From assembly GCF_001644035.1 (NCBI RefSeq), contig NZ_LUUG01000051.1, positions 1 through 64,000 on the forward strand: a stretch of 64,000 nt of DNA. The letters run 5' to 3'. This stretch comes from Methylomonas methanica. Lineage in GTDB: Bacteria; Pseudomonadota; Gammaproteobacteria; Methylococcales; Methylomonadaceae. Of the stretch, positions 24,722 through 33,424 are shown one piece after another; position 1 is the first letter of the stretch; every line of letters starts with the position of its first letter. The translations under genes were made by a program, and so were the position numbers. The notes below the pieces were generated by a model that made no database searches, was not told where the DNA came from, and was given only the letters and a program-made list of their open reading frames with translations.

Positions 24722-27700
24722 ATATTGGACCTGGCTGCTGGTCCCGTTGCTGTGGTTGGCGACCGGTTTGGTGGCGGCCGAAACGCCGATAAACCTGAGC
24801 CTGATCCTCGGCGACCTGGATTCGCAAACCGCCGTCGAAGCCACCGCCATACTGCAAAACGACCCGCTGTTAAAAGACGTGGCAATTCGGGTGTATTCCA
24901 GCTCCAAGCTGGCACAAGCCGATAACGCAGCATTGCAAACATCCCATCTGGTGCTGGCGCAAATCACCGGCCGAGGCATCTTGCGCGAGGGCGGCGAGAT
25001 GTTCAAACAGATCGCCGCGCGCGGCGGCAAGTTGTATGCGGTGGGTTTGAGTTACGACGCCGATTTTGCCGACTACGGATTACAACTGGATAAAGATCTG
25101 CAAGCCTATATGTCGGCCGGCGGCTCCGACAATGCCGCCAACATGATCCGGCTGGCCGTCGCCAAGTATAAAAACATCCAGGCTCAGATTGCTCCACCGC
25201 AAGCCCAACCGGAAATCGGCGCCTTTGACGTGCGCAGCAAGCAGTTGTTCGCCGATTTCGACAGCTATCAAAAAGCTTACGCCGGCTATAAGCCAGGCCA
25301 GCCTTGGGTCGCGATTTTGTTCTACCGTTCCTCGGCTTTGTCAGGTCAGACCGACACCGTGAAAGTCTTGGCAGAAAAATTGGAAGCCAAGGGTTATAAC
25401 GTGCTACCGGCGTTCGGCTATCCCTACGACAAAACCCTGGAAAAAATGCTAATCGATCGCAACGGCAAATCTCGGGTCGAAGCCATTGCAGCGCTGGCCT
25501 TGAAAATCGGTGCCAGCCCGGATAAAACCGTACCGACTTTGAATCGGCTTGGCGTGCCGGTGTTGAACGGCATTGCCTTGAACAGCCAAAGCCAAGTGCA
25601 ATGGACCGATTCGGCGACCGGCCTGGATGTGATGGAGCGGGCTTGGCAAGTGGCTTTGCCGGAATTCGCCGGCGAAATCGCCCCGACCGTTGTGGCCAGT
25701 AAGGAAAGCGTGCACGACCAGGCTACCGGTCAGGATTTCGTCCGCGAAGTGCCGATCCCGGAACGCATCGAACGTTACGCCGACCGCCTGGACAACTGGG
25801 CGAAATTGCGCCGCACCAGCAATGCCGAGAAGAAAGTCGCCTTGATGTACTACAACTACCCGCCCGGCAAGGAAAACATCGGCGCCTCGTATCTGAATGT
25901 GTTACCGGAATCGTTGCTGCTGATCATGGAGCGGATGCGCAAGGAAGGGTATCGATTGGGCGAAGCGCCGACGGATGGTGAGGCCTTGAAAGCCACCGTG
26001 AAAAACCACGGTATCAACCTGGGCAACTGGGAGCCGGGTGCGATTGCCGAAGCCGCCGCCAGCGGCCGCGCGGTGTTGTTGCCGATAGCCGATTACCAAA
26101 AGTGGTTCGACGCACTGCCTGAGACCTTTAAAGCCGCGATGCTGAAAGCCTGGGGCAAGCCGGAAGACAGCAAAATCGGCGCCTGGAGCGACGGCAAAGG
26201 CCAGCGCTTTTTGATCCTGCCGGCCTTGCAATACGGCAATCTGTTGCTGGCGCCGCAACCGTCGCGCGGCTGGGAGCAGGACGTCAAAAAGCTGTATCAC
26301 GACGTGACCATGCCGCCGCACCATCAATATGTGGCGTTCTATCTATGGCTGCAAAAAGGCTACCACGCCGACGCGATGATTCACTTGGGCACGCATGCCA
26401 CCCATGAATGGCTGTCCGGTAAGGAAGTCGGCTTCACCGCCGCTGATCCCGGCGAGATTCTGATGGCCGACGTACCGCAGATTTACCCCTACATCATGGA
26501 CGACGTCGGCGAAGCCTTGCAGGCCAAGCGCCGGGCGATGGCGACGATTATTTCCCACATGACACCGCCGCTCGACAAAGCCGATCTGAATCCGGAACTG
26601 GCCAAACTGGCCGGCCTGCTGGACGACTACAACGTCGCCGCACAGAAAAGCGAGCAACTGGCGAAAATCAGGCTGGATGAAATCAACCAGATTGCCGGCA
26701 AGGCAGGCCTGTTGAAAGACCTGAAAATGCAACGGGCTGAAACAGCCGATCAGTTGGAAGAACTGGAGCATTACCTGAAGGAAATCCGCGAGAAAAAGGT
26801 GCCTATGGGTTTGCATACCTTCGGCAAGGCGCCGGATGAAACGGCTAGATTGCGTTTCGCCGAAGCCATCCTCGCCCGCGATACCAAGCTGAAAGGCGAA
26901 GCGTTGAAACAAAAAGTCCAAGCCACCGCCAAGCTGATCGCCGATAGTGCCAATGCGGAAATGAATGCACTGATCGAAGCGCTGGCCGGCCGCTACATTC
27001 CGGCCGGCAGCGGCGGCGATCCGCTGCGTAATCCAGACGCGTTGCCGACCGGCAAGGATTTGTACGGTTTCGATCCCTCACGGATACCCAGCGAAGCGGT
27101 TTACAACGAAGGCGCTCGGTTGGCCGAGCAAGTGGTCGCCGACTTCAAAAAGCAGCACGGCCATTATCCGGAGCGCTTGGTGTTCAATCTTTGGGGTGTG
27201 GAAAGCTCGCGCCACGAAGGGGTGATGGAAGCCGAGATCATGCATCTGCTCGGCGTCAAACCGCATTGGGATGAGCGCGGCCGCACTCAGGGGGTGGACG
27301 TGATCGCCCGTGACACGTTGGGACGGCCGCGCGTCGACGTCACGATTATTCCGTCCGGTTTATACCGCGACTTGTTCGCGTCGGTGATCAAACTGCTCGA
27401 TCAGGCCGAAACCAAGGCGCAGGAACAAGACGAGGCGGATAATCCGTTGCGCAGGCATATCAAGGAAACCCAGGCCGAACTGATGAAACGCGGTTTGACA
27501 GCCGGGGAAGCGCTGGATATGGCCTCGGCCCGTTTGTTCAGCGTACCGTCCGGCGCTTACGGCACCAATCTGGACCGGGCGATTCCGCTATCCAATACCT
27601 GGACTGACGAAAAGCAACTAGCCGACGTGTTCTTCAACCGCATGCATCACGTTTACGGACGTGGGCATTGGGGCGAGGCGGCCAGCAAGGATGCGGCGCT

Positions 27701-28661
27701 GGCGGTAGATTTGTTCAAATTGTCTTTGAAAGACACCGACGCGGTGATCCATAGCCGCTCCAGCAACGTCTACGCGACGTTAGACGGCGACGATTTCTTC
27801 CAATATCTGGGCGGTACCGCGATGGCGGCAAGGCAGATCAACGGCAAGACGCCGGAAGTGCTGGTCGCCGATCTGGCCGACCCGACCGCCGCCAAGACCA
27901 TGAGTTTGGAACGCTACCAGGGCCGGGAGATGCAGAGCCGTTACCTGAACCCGAAATGGATCGAATCGATGTTGAAGGAAGGTTATGCCGGCGCCCGCTT
28001 CATCAATATGGTGGCGGAAAACTTGTGGGGTTGGCAGGTGACGGTGCCGGAAGCGGTCGGCGCCGAGAAATGGCAAGCGCTATATGAAACCTATGTTGAA
28101 GATAAATACCAGCTGGATATCCAAAAGAAATTCGAGCAAGCCGACAACCTGTTGGCTTATCAGGCGATGGTGGATCGGATGCTGGTGGCGATCAACAAGG
28201 GATACTGGCAAGCCGACCCGGCGGTGAAAGCCAAGCTGGAACAGGTTAACCGGGAAGTGATCGCCAAGGTCGGCGTGGCCTGTAACAAGGACACTTGCAG
28301 CAGCCCGGAAATCACCCAAGTTGCCGAGCAGCAGGACGCGGCCAAGGCAGCAAAATCGGTGGCACCGGGGGTGCAAGCTCAACCGCCGGCACCCGCGGCA
28401 GCTCAACCGCAACCACAGCCGACTCAAACCCAGCAGCAAGCTCAACACCCGCCTGCGCAGTCTCAAGCGCAAACCGCGCCGGACGCTGCCAAGCCATTGG
28501 AAGGCTATGAGATGGAAGAGAAGAAAACTGCTAGCGAAAACGCCGAACAGCAGCCAGCTCTGAGCTCGGCGCAAAGTTGGTGGTTGGGCTTCGCGATCTT
28601 GCTGTTGTTTGTTGCGGGTTATCTGCGCGGCAGTTGGGAGCAGCGCAAGCAAAAAAACTAA
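24708..28661 (+). CDS. CobN-like chelatase subunit, exported and membrane-anchored (HmuS-like)
   Basis: 1317 aa. An N-terminal signal sequence (about residues 6-24, ending GLVAAE) is followed by about 1,190 residues homologous to CobN/BchH large chelatase subunits, including LGTHATHEWLSGKEVG near 558-573, VFNLWGVESSRHEG and IHSRSSNVYATLDGDDFF. A Gln/Pro/Ala-rich linker (about 1215-1275) leads to one C-terminal membrane helix (WWLGFAILLLFVAGYLRG). Export plus anchor place the catalytic body in the periplasm, so it cannot be the cytoplasmic cobaltochelatase of B12 synthesis. No cobS/cobT or AAA+ partner is present. By analogy with HmuS of hmu operons, it may load or remove metal from a tetrapyrrole during uptake. 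The metal here is unknown. Confidence 0.9.
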   Translation: MCRNKYWTWLLVPLLWLATGLVAAETPINLSLILGDLDSQTAVEATAILQNDPLLKDVAIRVYSSSKLAQADNAALQTSHLVLAQITGRGILREGGEMFKQIAARGGKLYAVGLSYDADFADYGLQLDKDLQAYMSAGGSDNAANMIRLAVAKYKNIQAQIAPPQAQPEIGAFDVRSKQLFADFDSYQKAYAGYKPGQPWVAILFYRSSALSGQTDTVKVLAEKLEAKGYNVLPAFGYPYDKTLEKMLIDRNGKSRVEAIAALALKIGASPDKTVPTLNRLGVPVLNGIALNSQSQVQWTDSATGLDVMERAWQVALPEFAGEIAPTVVASKESVHDQATGQDFVREVPIPERIERYADRLDNWAKLRRTSNAEKKVALMYYNYPPGKENIGASYLNVLPESLLLIMERMRKEGYRLGEAPTDGEALKATVKNHGINLGNWEPGAIAEAAASGRAVLLPIADYQKWFDALPETFKAAMLKAWGKPEDSKIGAWSDGKGQRFLILPALQYGNLLLAPQPSRGWEQDVKKLYHDVTMPPHHQYVAFYLWLQKGYHADAMIHLGTHATHEWLSGKEVGFTAADPGEILMADVPQIYPYIMDDVGEALQAKRRAMATIISHMTPPLDKADLNPELAKLAGLLDDYNVAAQKSEQLAKIRLDEINQIAGKAGLLKDLKMQRAETADQLEELEHYLKEIREKKVPMGLHTFGKAPDETARLRFAEAILARDTKLKGEALKQKVQATAKLIADSANAEMNALIEALAGRYIPAGSGGDPLRNPDALPTGKDLYGFDPSRIPSEAVYNEGARLAEQVVADFKKQHGHYPERLVFNLWGVESSRHEGVMEAEIMHLLGVKPHWDERGRTQGVDVIARDTLGRPRVDVTIIPSGLYRDLFASVIKLLDQAETKAQEQDEADNPLRRHIKETQAELMKRGLTAGEALDMASARLFSVPSGAYGTNLDRAIPLSNTWTDEKQLADVFFNRMHHVYGRGHWGEAASKDAALAVDLFKLSLKDTDAVIHSRSSNVYATLDGDDFFQYLGGTAMAARQINGKTPEVLVADLADPTAAKTMSLERYQGREMQSRYLNPKWIESMLKEGYAGARFINMVAENLWGWQVTVPEAVGAEKWQALYETYVEDKYQLDIQKKFEQADNLLAYQAMVDRMLVAINKGYWQADPAVKAKLEQVNREVIAKVGVACNKDTCSSPEITQVAEQQDAAKAAKSVAPGVQAQPPAPAAAQPQPQPTQTQQQAQHPPAQSQAQTAPDAAKPLEGYEMEEKKTASENAEQQPALSSAQSWWLGFAILLLFVAGYLRGSWEQRKQKN

Positions 28662-28685
28662 GGGCTGCGCGAAAGGTCCTGACTT

Positions 28686-28757
28686 CGTCGTTCCCGCGCA
28701 GGCGGGAATCCAGGAAAACCTGAAGTCTGGATCCCCGCTTTTGCGGGGGCGACGGGG
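28686..28757. repeat. Dispersed palindromic repeat
   Basis: gtcgttcccgcgcaggcggg and its inverted counterpart ccccgctttt gcgggggcgac form a long imperfect hairpin just after the CobN-like gene. The core resembles the inner part of the MITE-like elements at 1233 and 49642. It probably ends or stabilises the operon transcript. Confidence 0.65.
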
Positions 28758-28889
28758 TTTTAGCGCGTCGCCTCGATAGACGAAATACATGGAGGCGGTC
28801 TGTTCTTGATGTAAGAAGAATTAAAAATTAATCCAACATAACCATGAAGCGCCGTTTTGTTTAACGGTGGATTACAGGAGGAAGTGACT

Positions 28890-31211
28890 TTGTCTCGATT
28901 ACACGTAATAACGCTGTTGGCCTTAAGCAATCTGGTCTACAGCAATCAAATCCTGGCGGAAGACAGTGACCAAACTGCCGCGGGGCAAACCGAACCCGCA
29001 AAACCCGACAACCTGGCCAGTAAGGACGACATGCTGGGTACTACGGTCGTTACCGCTACCCGCTCGGAAATGAGCACGGCCATGGCCCCAGCCAATGTCA
29101 GTGTCATCAACACCGAAAACACCGAAAACCGGCTGGTGCAAAGATTGGGCGATGCATTAAAAGACATTCCCGGTATCTATTTGCGTGGTGGCGCCCATGG
29201 CACGCACTTTCCGGGGTCCAGTACCAGTTTTTCCAGTTTTCATGGTATCGGCGGTACCAACCGCTCGCTGTATCTGATGGATGGTTTGCCGGTGAATACG
29301 CCCAATAACGGCAATGTCGATTGGAATATCCTGAATATGGATGATGCGCAGCAGGTGGAATATGTGCCTGGTCCATTTTCCGCGCTGTACGGTAGCGGCG
29401 CGATGGGCGGTGTGGTCAACGTCATTTCCAAAGTCCCGACAAAGCGAGAAGGCCGATTAACTGTTGGTGCGGGCGGAGCAGCTGTCGATCAATGGGGCAT
29501 CAAGGGGCGCTACCGCGACCGCTTTGCAAATGGCTTAGGCATTTCTTTGACGTTCAATCATATGGAGAGTGATAACTGGGCTGTATCCGACTATGTGACT
29601 GTGAGCAGAGGTGGCGCCGCTTTAACAGGCGGCTCGATACCCGTCGCCGGCGCCGTTCCAACCACCAGCAATTCTGGCACACCGCAATTCATTGTCGGCG
29701 ATAAGGGCCGGCGTCCGTGGGAGCAAAACAACGCGTCATTACACCTTTACTACGATTTAAGTCCGCAGACCCAAATCGACGGCGGCATGGGGTGGAGCAG
29801 AGGCGAGACTAACGATAGCGGCAGCTTTAACAATTATCTGACCAGACTCGACGGCACGCCTATCAGCATCGGCAGTGGCAGTAGCAACCTCAATATTGGC
29901 GGCAGACGCTACGCGGTAAGCGAAAACTCGTTTATGCATTTTCTGCCAGGCATCGAAGACACCCGGCGCTATTTTGCTCATCTGAAACACGATTTTGGCA
30001 ACGATATAAAGTTAAATGTCGATTTTCAATATATGCAAACCGAAACATCCGCCACAAGTCCAGGTACGTCCGCTACGCTAAATGGTGGAGCCGGGACTAT
30101 AACGCTGACTCCCAGTAACCGCATCGACGGCAATGTCTCCTTACGTTTCCCGTTTTTATGGGAGGAAAGAAACTTTGTCACCGTAGGCTTTGGTTCCAGT
30201 CAAACTACTTTGGAAGGACAGTCCCGATATAATCTCGGTAACTGGCGAAATGCCGATAGCACCACAAGTTTGACGGCATTGAGCAAAGGCGAATCCAGTA
30301 TTTATTCGGCCTATCTGCAGGACGAATTGTGGTTGAGGAAAAATCTGATTGCTCATTTGGGGGTTCGTTACGACGATTGGTCGACGTCGGGCTCGAACAT
30401 GAATGCGTCGCCGGCATTCAATCGTAGCTATCCAGAGCATTCGATTGGCCAATTTAACCCCAAATTCAGTTTGACTTGGCTTCCTGCCGATGGATATAAA
30501 TTATTCGCGTCAACCGGCTGGGCGTTTCGGCCGCCCACTAACTTCGAACTTTATGGCAGCACCATATCCTCTGCGACTATCACCGAGCCGAATGCCAATC
30601 TGGAACCTGAAAAAATGTATTCGTGGGAAGTGGGCGGCGAGGCCAATCCGTTTGCGGGAACGACTATCGCGGCCAGTTATTTTCATCACTACATATCGGA
30701 CCTTATCTACAATCGAACCGTTGGGACCAGTTTAAACAACCAAATCTTGGCTGAAAAACAGAATGCCGGCAAAGCCGAAGTTGAAGGGGTTGAAGTAAAA
30801 CTCAGGCAGCGTTTGTATTGGGACTGGTTACATTTTAATGGCACGTACACCCTGAACGATTCGATTATTACCGAAAATACTGCAAATCCGGCTATCGTGG
30901 GTAAGCAGATGCAACAACTGCCGCAGACTATGTTCAGCGGCGGTTTGGACATTAAATACGATAAATGGGCGGGCGGCATTATCGGTCGTTATGTCAGCCA
31001 GCCGACATTTAACGATTTAAACGCCGACTCGCTGACTGGCCGGCCCGGCAGCTACGATCCCTATTTCCTGGTCGATACGCGTATCGCTTATCAAGCGACC
31101 AAAAATATCGATCTGTCGTTTTCAGTAAACAACTTGTTGGACCGGGAATATTCCGTGTTTTACCAACAAGCCGGCCGCACCGTTTATGGGGAAATTTCTT
31201 ACAGCTTTTAG
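28890..31211 (+). CDS. TonB-dependent outer membrane receptor
   Basis: 773 aa from a TTG start, chosen because aggagg sits 7 bases upstream and translation gives a signal peptide (MSRLHVITLLALSNLVYSNQ); a longer frame starts 33 bp earlier without a site. TonB box-like region DDMLGTTVVTAT, plug (about 60-180: PGIYLRGGAHGTHFPG, SLYLMDGLPVNTPNNG, LYGSGAMGGVVNVIS), then a beta-barrel ending YGEISYSF with terminal Phe. It follows the CobN-like gene and probably serves the same pathway as its outer-membrane port. The plug loop GGAHGTHFPG has two His. BtuB-, iron- or nickel-type substrates are all possible. Confidence 0.88.
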   Translation: MSRLHVITLLALSNLVYSNQILAEDSDQTAAGQTEPAKPDNLASKDDMLGTTVVTATRSEMSTAMAPANVSVINTENTENRLVQRLGDALKDIPGIYLRGGAHGTHFPGSSTSFSSFHGIGGTNRSLYLMDGLPVNTPNNGNVDWNILNMDDAQQVEYVPGPFSALYGSGAMGGVVNVISKVPTKREGRLTVGAGGAAVDQWGIKGRYRDRFANGLGISLTFNHMESDNWAVSDYVTVSRGGAALTGGSIPVAGAVPTTSNSGTPQFIVGDKGRRPWEQNNASLHLYYDLSPQTQIDGGMGWSRGETNDSGSFNNYLTRLDGTPISIGSGSSNLNIGGRRYAVSENSFMHFLPGIEDTRRYFAHLKHDFGNDIKLNVDFQYMQTETSATSPGTSATLNGGAGTITLTPSNRIDGNVSLRFPFLWEERNFVTVGFGSSQTTLEGQSRYNLGNWRNADSTTSLTALSKGESSIYSAYLQDELWLRKNLIAHLGVRYDDWSTSGSNMNASPAFNRSYPEHSIGQFNPKFSLTWLPADGYKLFASTGWAFRPPTNFELYGSTISSATITEPNANLEPEKMYSWEVGGEANPFAGTTIAASYFHHYISDLIYNRTVGTSLNNQILAEKQNAGKAEVEGVEVKLRQRLYWDWLHFNGTYTLNDSIITENTANPAIVGKQMQQLPQTMFSGGLDIKYDKWAGGIIGRYVSQPTFNDLNADSLTGRPGSYDPYFLVDTRIAYQATKNIDLSFSVNNLLDREYSVFYQQAGRTVYGEISYSF

Positions 31212-31239
31212 GGGCGCTATTGCTTTATTGATTGTCAGT

Positions 31240-31273
31240 TTCCGAATATTCGCAAGCTGCTGAATATTCGGAA
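31240..31273 (+). terminator. 12-bp perfect hairpin after the receptor gene
   Basis: ttccgaatattc and gaatattcggaa pair completely around a 10-nt loop, 28 bp after the stop. There is no T-tract, so it is either a processing/stability hairpin or a protein-binding dyad. Confidence 0.5.
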
Positions 31274-31448
31274 GCAAGGCTATTAGCGACTCGAGTGCTT
31301 GCCTAGCGTGCACAGTTCACAAAAATTGGCGATGTAAGCGTTGGTTTTGTCATCTTCATCTGTTCTTAATCTGTTCCTAATCAAGGCTTAAACATTGCCT
31401 TCTAAAATCGATCCATAAGATGAATTAATCTCTACAGAAGGTGTTTTT

Positions 31449-31778
31449 ATGTTCAGAGTGACAAGTATTGTTGCAATTGGTCTGCTGGTTTCGCCGTTAG
31501 CCATGGCTGATGGACACGGGCGCGGGCATCACAAACATCACCACCATGATCGTCATGTCGAGGTTGAGCGGGTGTATGTGCCGGGGCGGGTTGTGCAATA
31601 TGTCCCTGCGCCACCGCCCGCGCCGCGTTACAACAGTTACGACCAACGATCCACTCAGGGCTTGGTAGGTGGCGCGTTAGGCAGTGTGGCGGGTTACGAG
31701 ATGAGTAAGGGCGATCCGTTGGGAGCCGGAATCGGTGCCGCCGCGGGCGCTTGGATCGGCAATGGTATGAGCCGTTAA
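31449..31778 (+). CDS. Glycine-zipper protein with His-rich N terminus
   Basis: 109 aa. A signal peptide ends LAMADG and is followed by an exposed histidine cluster (GHGRGHHKHHHHDRH), a Pro-rich linker (PAPPPAP) and a C-terminal glycine-zipper domain (GLVGGALGSVAGYEMS, GAGIGAAAGAWIGNGM), which inserts in or across membranes. The His cluster could bind nickel, cobalt or copper. It lies at the end of the metal island, 237 bp from the last receptor. Confidence 0.75.
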   Translation: MFRVTSIVAIGLLVSPLAMADGHGRGHHKHHHHDRHVEVERVYVPGRVVQYVPAPPPAPRYNSYDQRSTQGLVGGALGSVAGYEMSKGDPLGAGIGAAAGAWIGNGMSR

Positions 31779-31843
31779 ATAATGACAGCCAATATATTAA
31801 CGTGCTCTGAATTTTTGGATAGCTCATGCGACAGGAGGACAAA

Positions 31844-31978
31844 ATGAGAATAAAAAATGGTAAAAAATATCAACAAGAGCAATACAGTAGAGTGGAAAAG
31901 TTGTTGAATGTATTGTTGTTTTTTGTCGTTGTTTACTATAGCTACTATGTGTTGTCTTTCTCCCAAATGGGGGCTTGA
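31844..31978 (+). CDS. Single-helix small membrane protein (44 aa)
   Basis: The frame is preceded by a textbook ribosome-binding site (aggagg, 6 bases from ATG). A basic N terminus (MRIKNGKKYQQEQYSR) is followed by one hydrophobic helix (LLNVLLFFVVVYYSYYVLS) and a short tail. The positive-inside rule predicts N-in topology. No family is recognised. The intrinsic terminator at 32057-32090 would end its transcript, which supports a real gene. Confidence 0.6.
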   Translation: MRIKNGKKYQQEQYSRVEKLLNVLLFFVVVYYSYYVLSFSQMGA

Positions 31979-32056
31979 GATCACTGACAGTAGCAGTATA
32001 TTGTCAATTTGCGTTCCTGTTATACAGTCCGGATAACTAAACGCTGGATCGATCAG

Positions 32057-32090
32057 AACCCTGCAAGTCGCAAGACTTGCAGGGTTTTTT
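32057..32090 (+). terminator. Intrinsic terminator before the heat-shock operon
   Basis: aaccctgcaagtc and gacttgcagggtt pair perfectly around gcaa and are followed by a T run. It separates the small membrane-protein gene from the hrcA promoter. Confidence 0.92.
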
Positions 32091-32253
32091 ATTGCCCATT
32101 TTTCGACTATATCGAAGATGGATCTAAAAAATTGTAGATCCGAAAAAAAGCTGCCCGTCGATCAGTTCTTGATGAAACAGATTTTCCGGAGGTTCGGCGC
32201 TAGACCTTGAATGTGCTGGTAGAGCTTAGTTTATTGATTACCTGCTCAAGCCG

Positions 32254-32282
32254 TTGACAATGCTGGACCCAGCTGATAGCTT
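32254..32282 (+). promoter_or_regulatory. Putative sigma-70 promoter of hrcA
   Basis: A perfect -35 ttgaca (32254-32259) is followed after 17 bp by a weak -10 (tagctt). It lies immediately before the CIRCE operator, as expected for HrcA-repressed promoters. Confidence 0.6.
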
Positions 32283-32288
32283 TGCTGT

Positions 32289-32315
32289 CTGGCACTCACC
32301 AATATCGAGTGCTAA
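32289..32315 (+). promoter_or_regulatory. CIRCE operator (HrcA binding site)
   Basis: ctggcactc, 9 bp, gagtgctaa: the right half is a perfect match to TTAGCACTC-N9-GAGTGCTAA and the left half has two mismatches. It is located between the promoter and the hrcA start, so HrcA should autoregulate the operon. Confidence 0.93.
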
Positions 32316-32333
32316 CGGAATTTGGGGGATGAC

Positions 32334-33374
32334 GTGGCTGGCGGACAAGATTTAAACGAAAGATCGCTGTATTTATTAAAAACCTTGGTTGAACGTTATA
32401 TCCAGGACGGCCAACCTGTTGGTTCGCGATTGTTGTCTAAAGATCCGCAACTAAAGCTTAGTCCTGCCAGTATTCGCAATGTGATGGCGGATCTGGAAGA
32501 AATGGGCTTGATCCATTCCCCACACACCTCCGCTGGCCGAGTGCCAACGGTGAGTGGCTACCGTTTGTTCGTCGACAGTTTGTTAACGGTCAAGCCTTTG
32601 GCATCCAGCGAGTTGGATCAACTGCAACATGGCTTGAAAGGCGAGGCGGATAAAGCCAGCGACGTGTTGAGCAAGGCCTCTAAATTGCTGTCGGACGTGA
32701 CGCGGATGGCCGGTGTGGTGACTTTGCCGCGCAGGGAAAGCGTGACATTGCGGCACATCGAATTCCTGCCTATGTCCAATACGCGGGTGTTGGTGATTTT
32801 CGTCACCGACGACCAAGAAGTGCATAACAAAATTATCCACACCCACAAGCAGTTTAGCCCCGCCGAATTACAGCAGGCTGCCAACTATTTGAATTCGGTT
32901 TACTCCGGTCGTAGCCTGGCGAAAATTCGCGATCTAATTGTGCAGGAAATGGAGCAGGATCAGCGCCGGGTCAACCAAGGCATGATAGACGCGGTGAACA
33001 TGGCGCAGCTTACCTTCACCGAGCAACCCAACGACGATTATGTGTTGAGCGGCGAAACGAATTTAATGGGCTTTTCCGAGTTGTCGGATATGGAGCGTCT
33101 TAAACAACTGTTCGAGGCTTTTAGCCAAAAGCGCGGTGTGATTCATTTATTGGATCAGTGTATACAGGCCGAAGGCGTGCAGATATTTATCGGTGAAGAA
33201 TCCGGCTATAGCGCATTCGATCATTGTAGCCTGGTGACGGCGCCTTATTCGGTGAATGACGAAGTGGTTGGCGTGTTGGGTGTAATAGGACCGACCCGCA
33301 TGGCCTACGAAAAAGTCATTCCGTTCGTGGATGTGACGGCAAAATTATTGGGCGCGGCCTTGAATCCCAAATAA
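32334..33374 (+). CDS. hrcA: Heat-inducible transcription repressor HrcA
   Basis: 346 aa. The N-terminal winged helix (LNERSLYLLKTLVERYIQDG, SPASIRNVMADLEEMG, SAGRVPTVSGYRLFVD) is typical, followed by the GAF-like dimerisation domain. It represses chaperone genes by binding CIRCE and depends on GroE for folding. GTG at 32334 is preferred because ggggga lies 6-10 bases upstream; TTG at 32322 is an alternative four codons earlier. First gene of the hrcA-grpE-dnaK group, with its CIRCE site just upstream. Confidence 0.96.
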   Translation: MAGGQDLNERSLYLLKTLVERYIQDGQPVGSRLLSKDPQLKLSPASIRNVMADLEEMGLIHSPHTSAGRVPTVSGYRLFVDSLLTVKPLASSELDQLQHGLKGEADKASDVLSKASKLLSDVTRMAGVVTLPRRESVTLRHIEFLPMSNTRVLVIFVTDDQEVHNKIIHTHKQFSPAELQQAANYLNSVYSGRSLAKIRDLIVQEMEQDQRRVNQGMIDAVNMAQLTFTEQPNDDYVLSGETNLMGFSELSDMERLKQLFEAFSQKRGVIHLLDQCIQAEGVQIFIGEESGYSAFDHCSLVTAPYSVNDEVVGVLGVIGPTRMAYEKVIPFVDVTAKLLGAALNPK

Positions 33375-33424
33375 ATGGCCCTATCGTTAGGCCAACCTAA
33401 GAATTTAGAACCATGGAGTAAGTA

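Noticed and set aside
24708-28661. Annotation as aerobic B12-synthesis cobaltochelatase CobN
   Set aside because: The signal peptide, C-terminal anchor, absence of cobS/cobT and ExbB/DUF2149 coupling do not fit a cytoplasmic ATP-dependent chelatase.
28662-28889. Cobalamin riboswitch upstream of the third receptor
   Set aside because: The region was read for the B12-box consensus (gcaactg...ccactg type) and nothing similar was found; it is mostly the dispersed palindrome.
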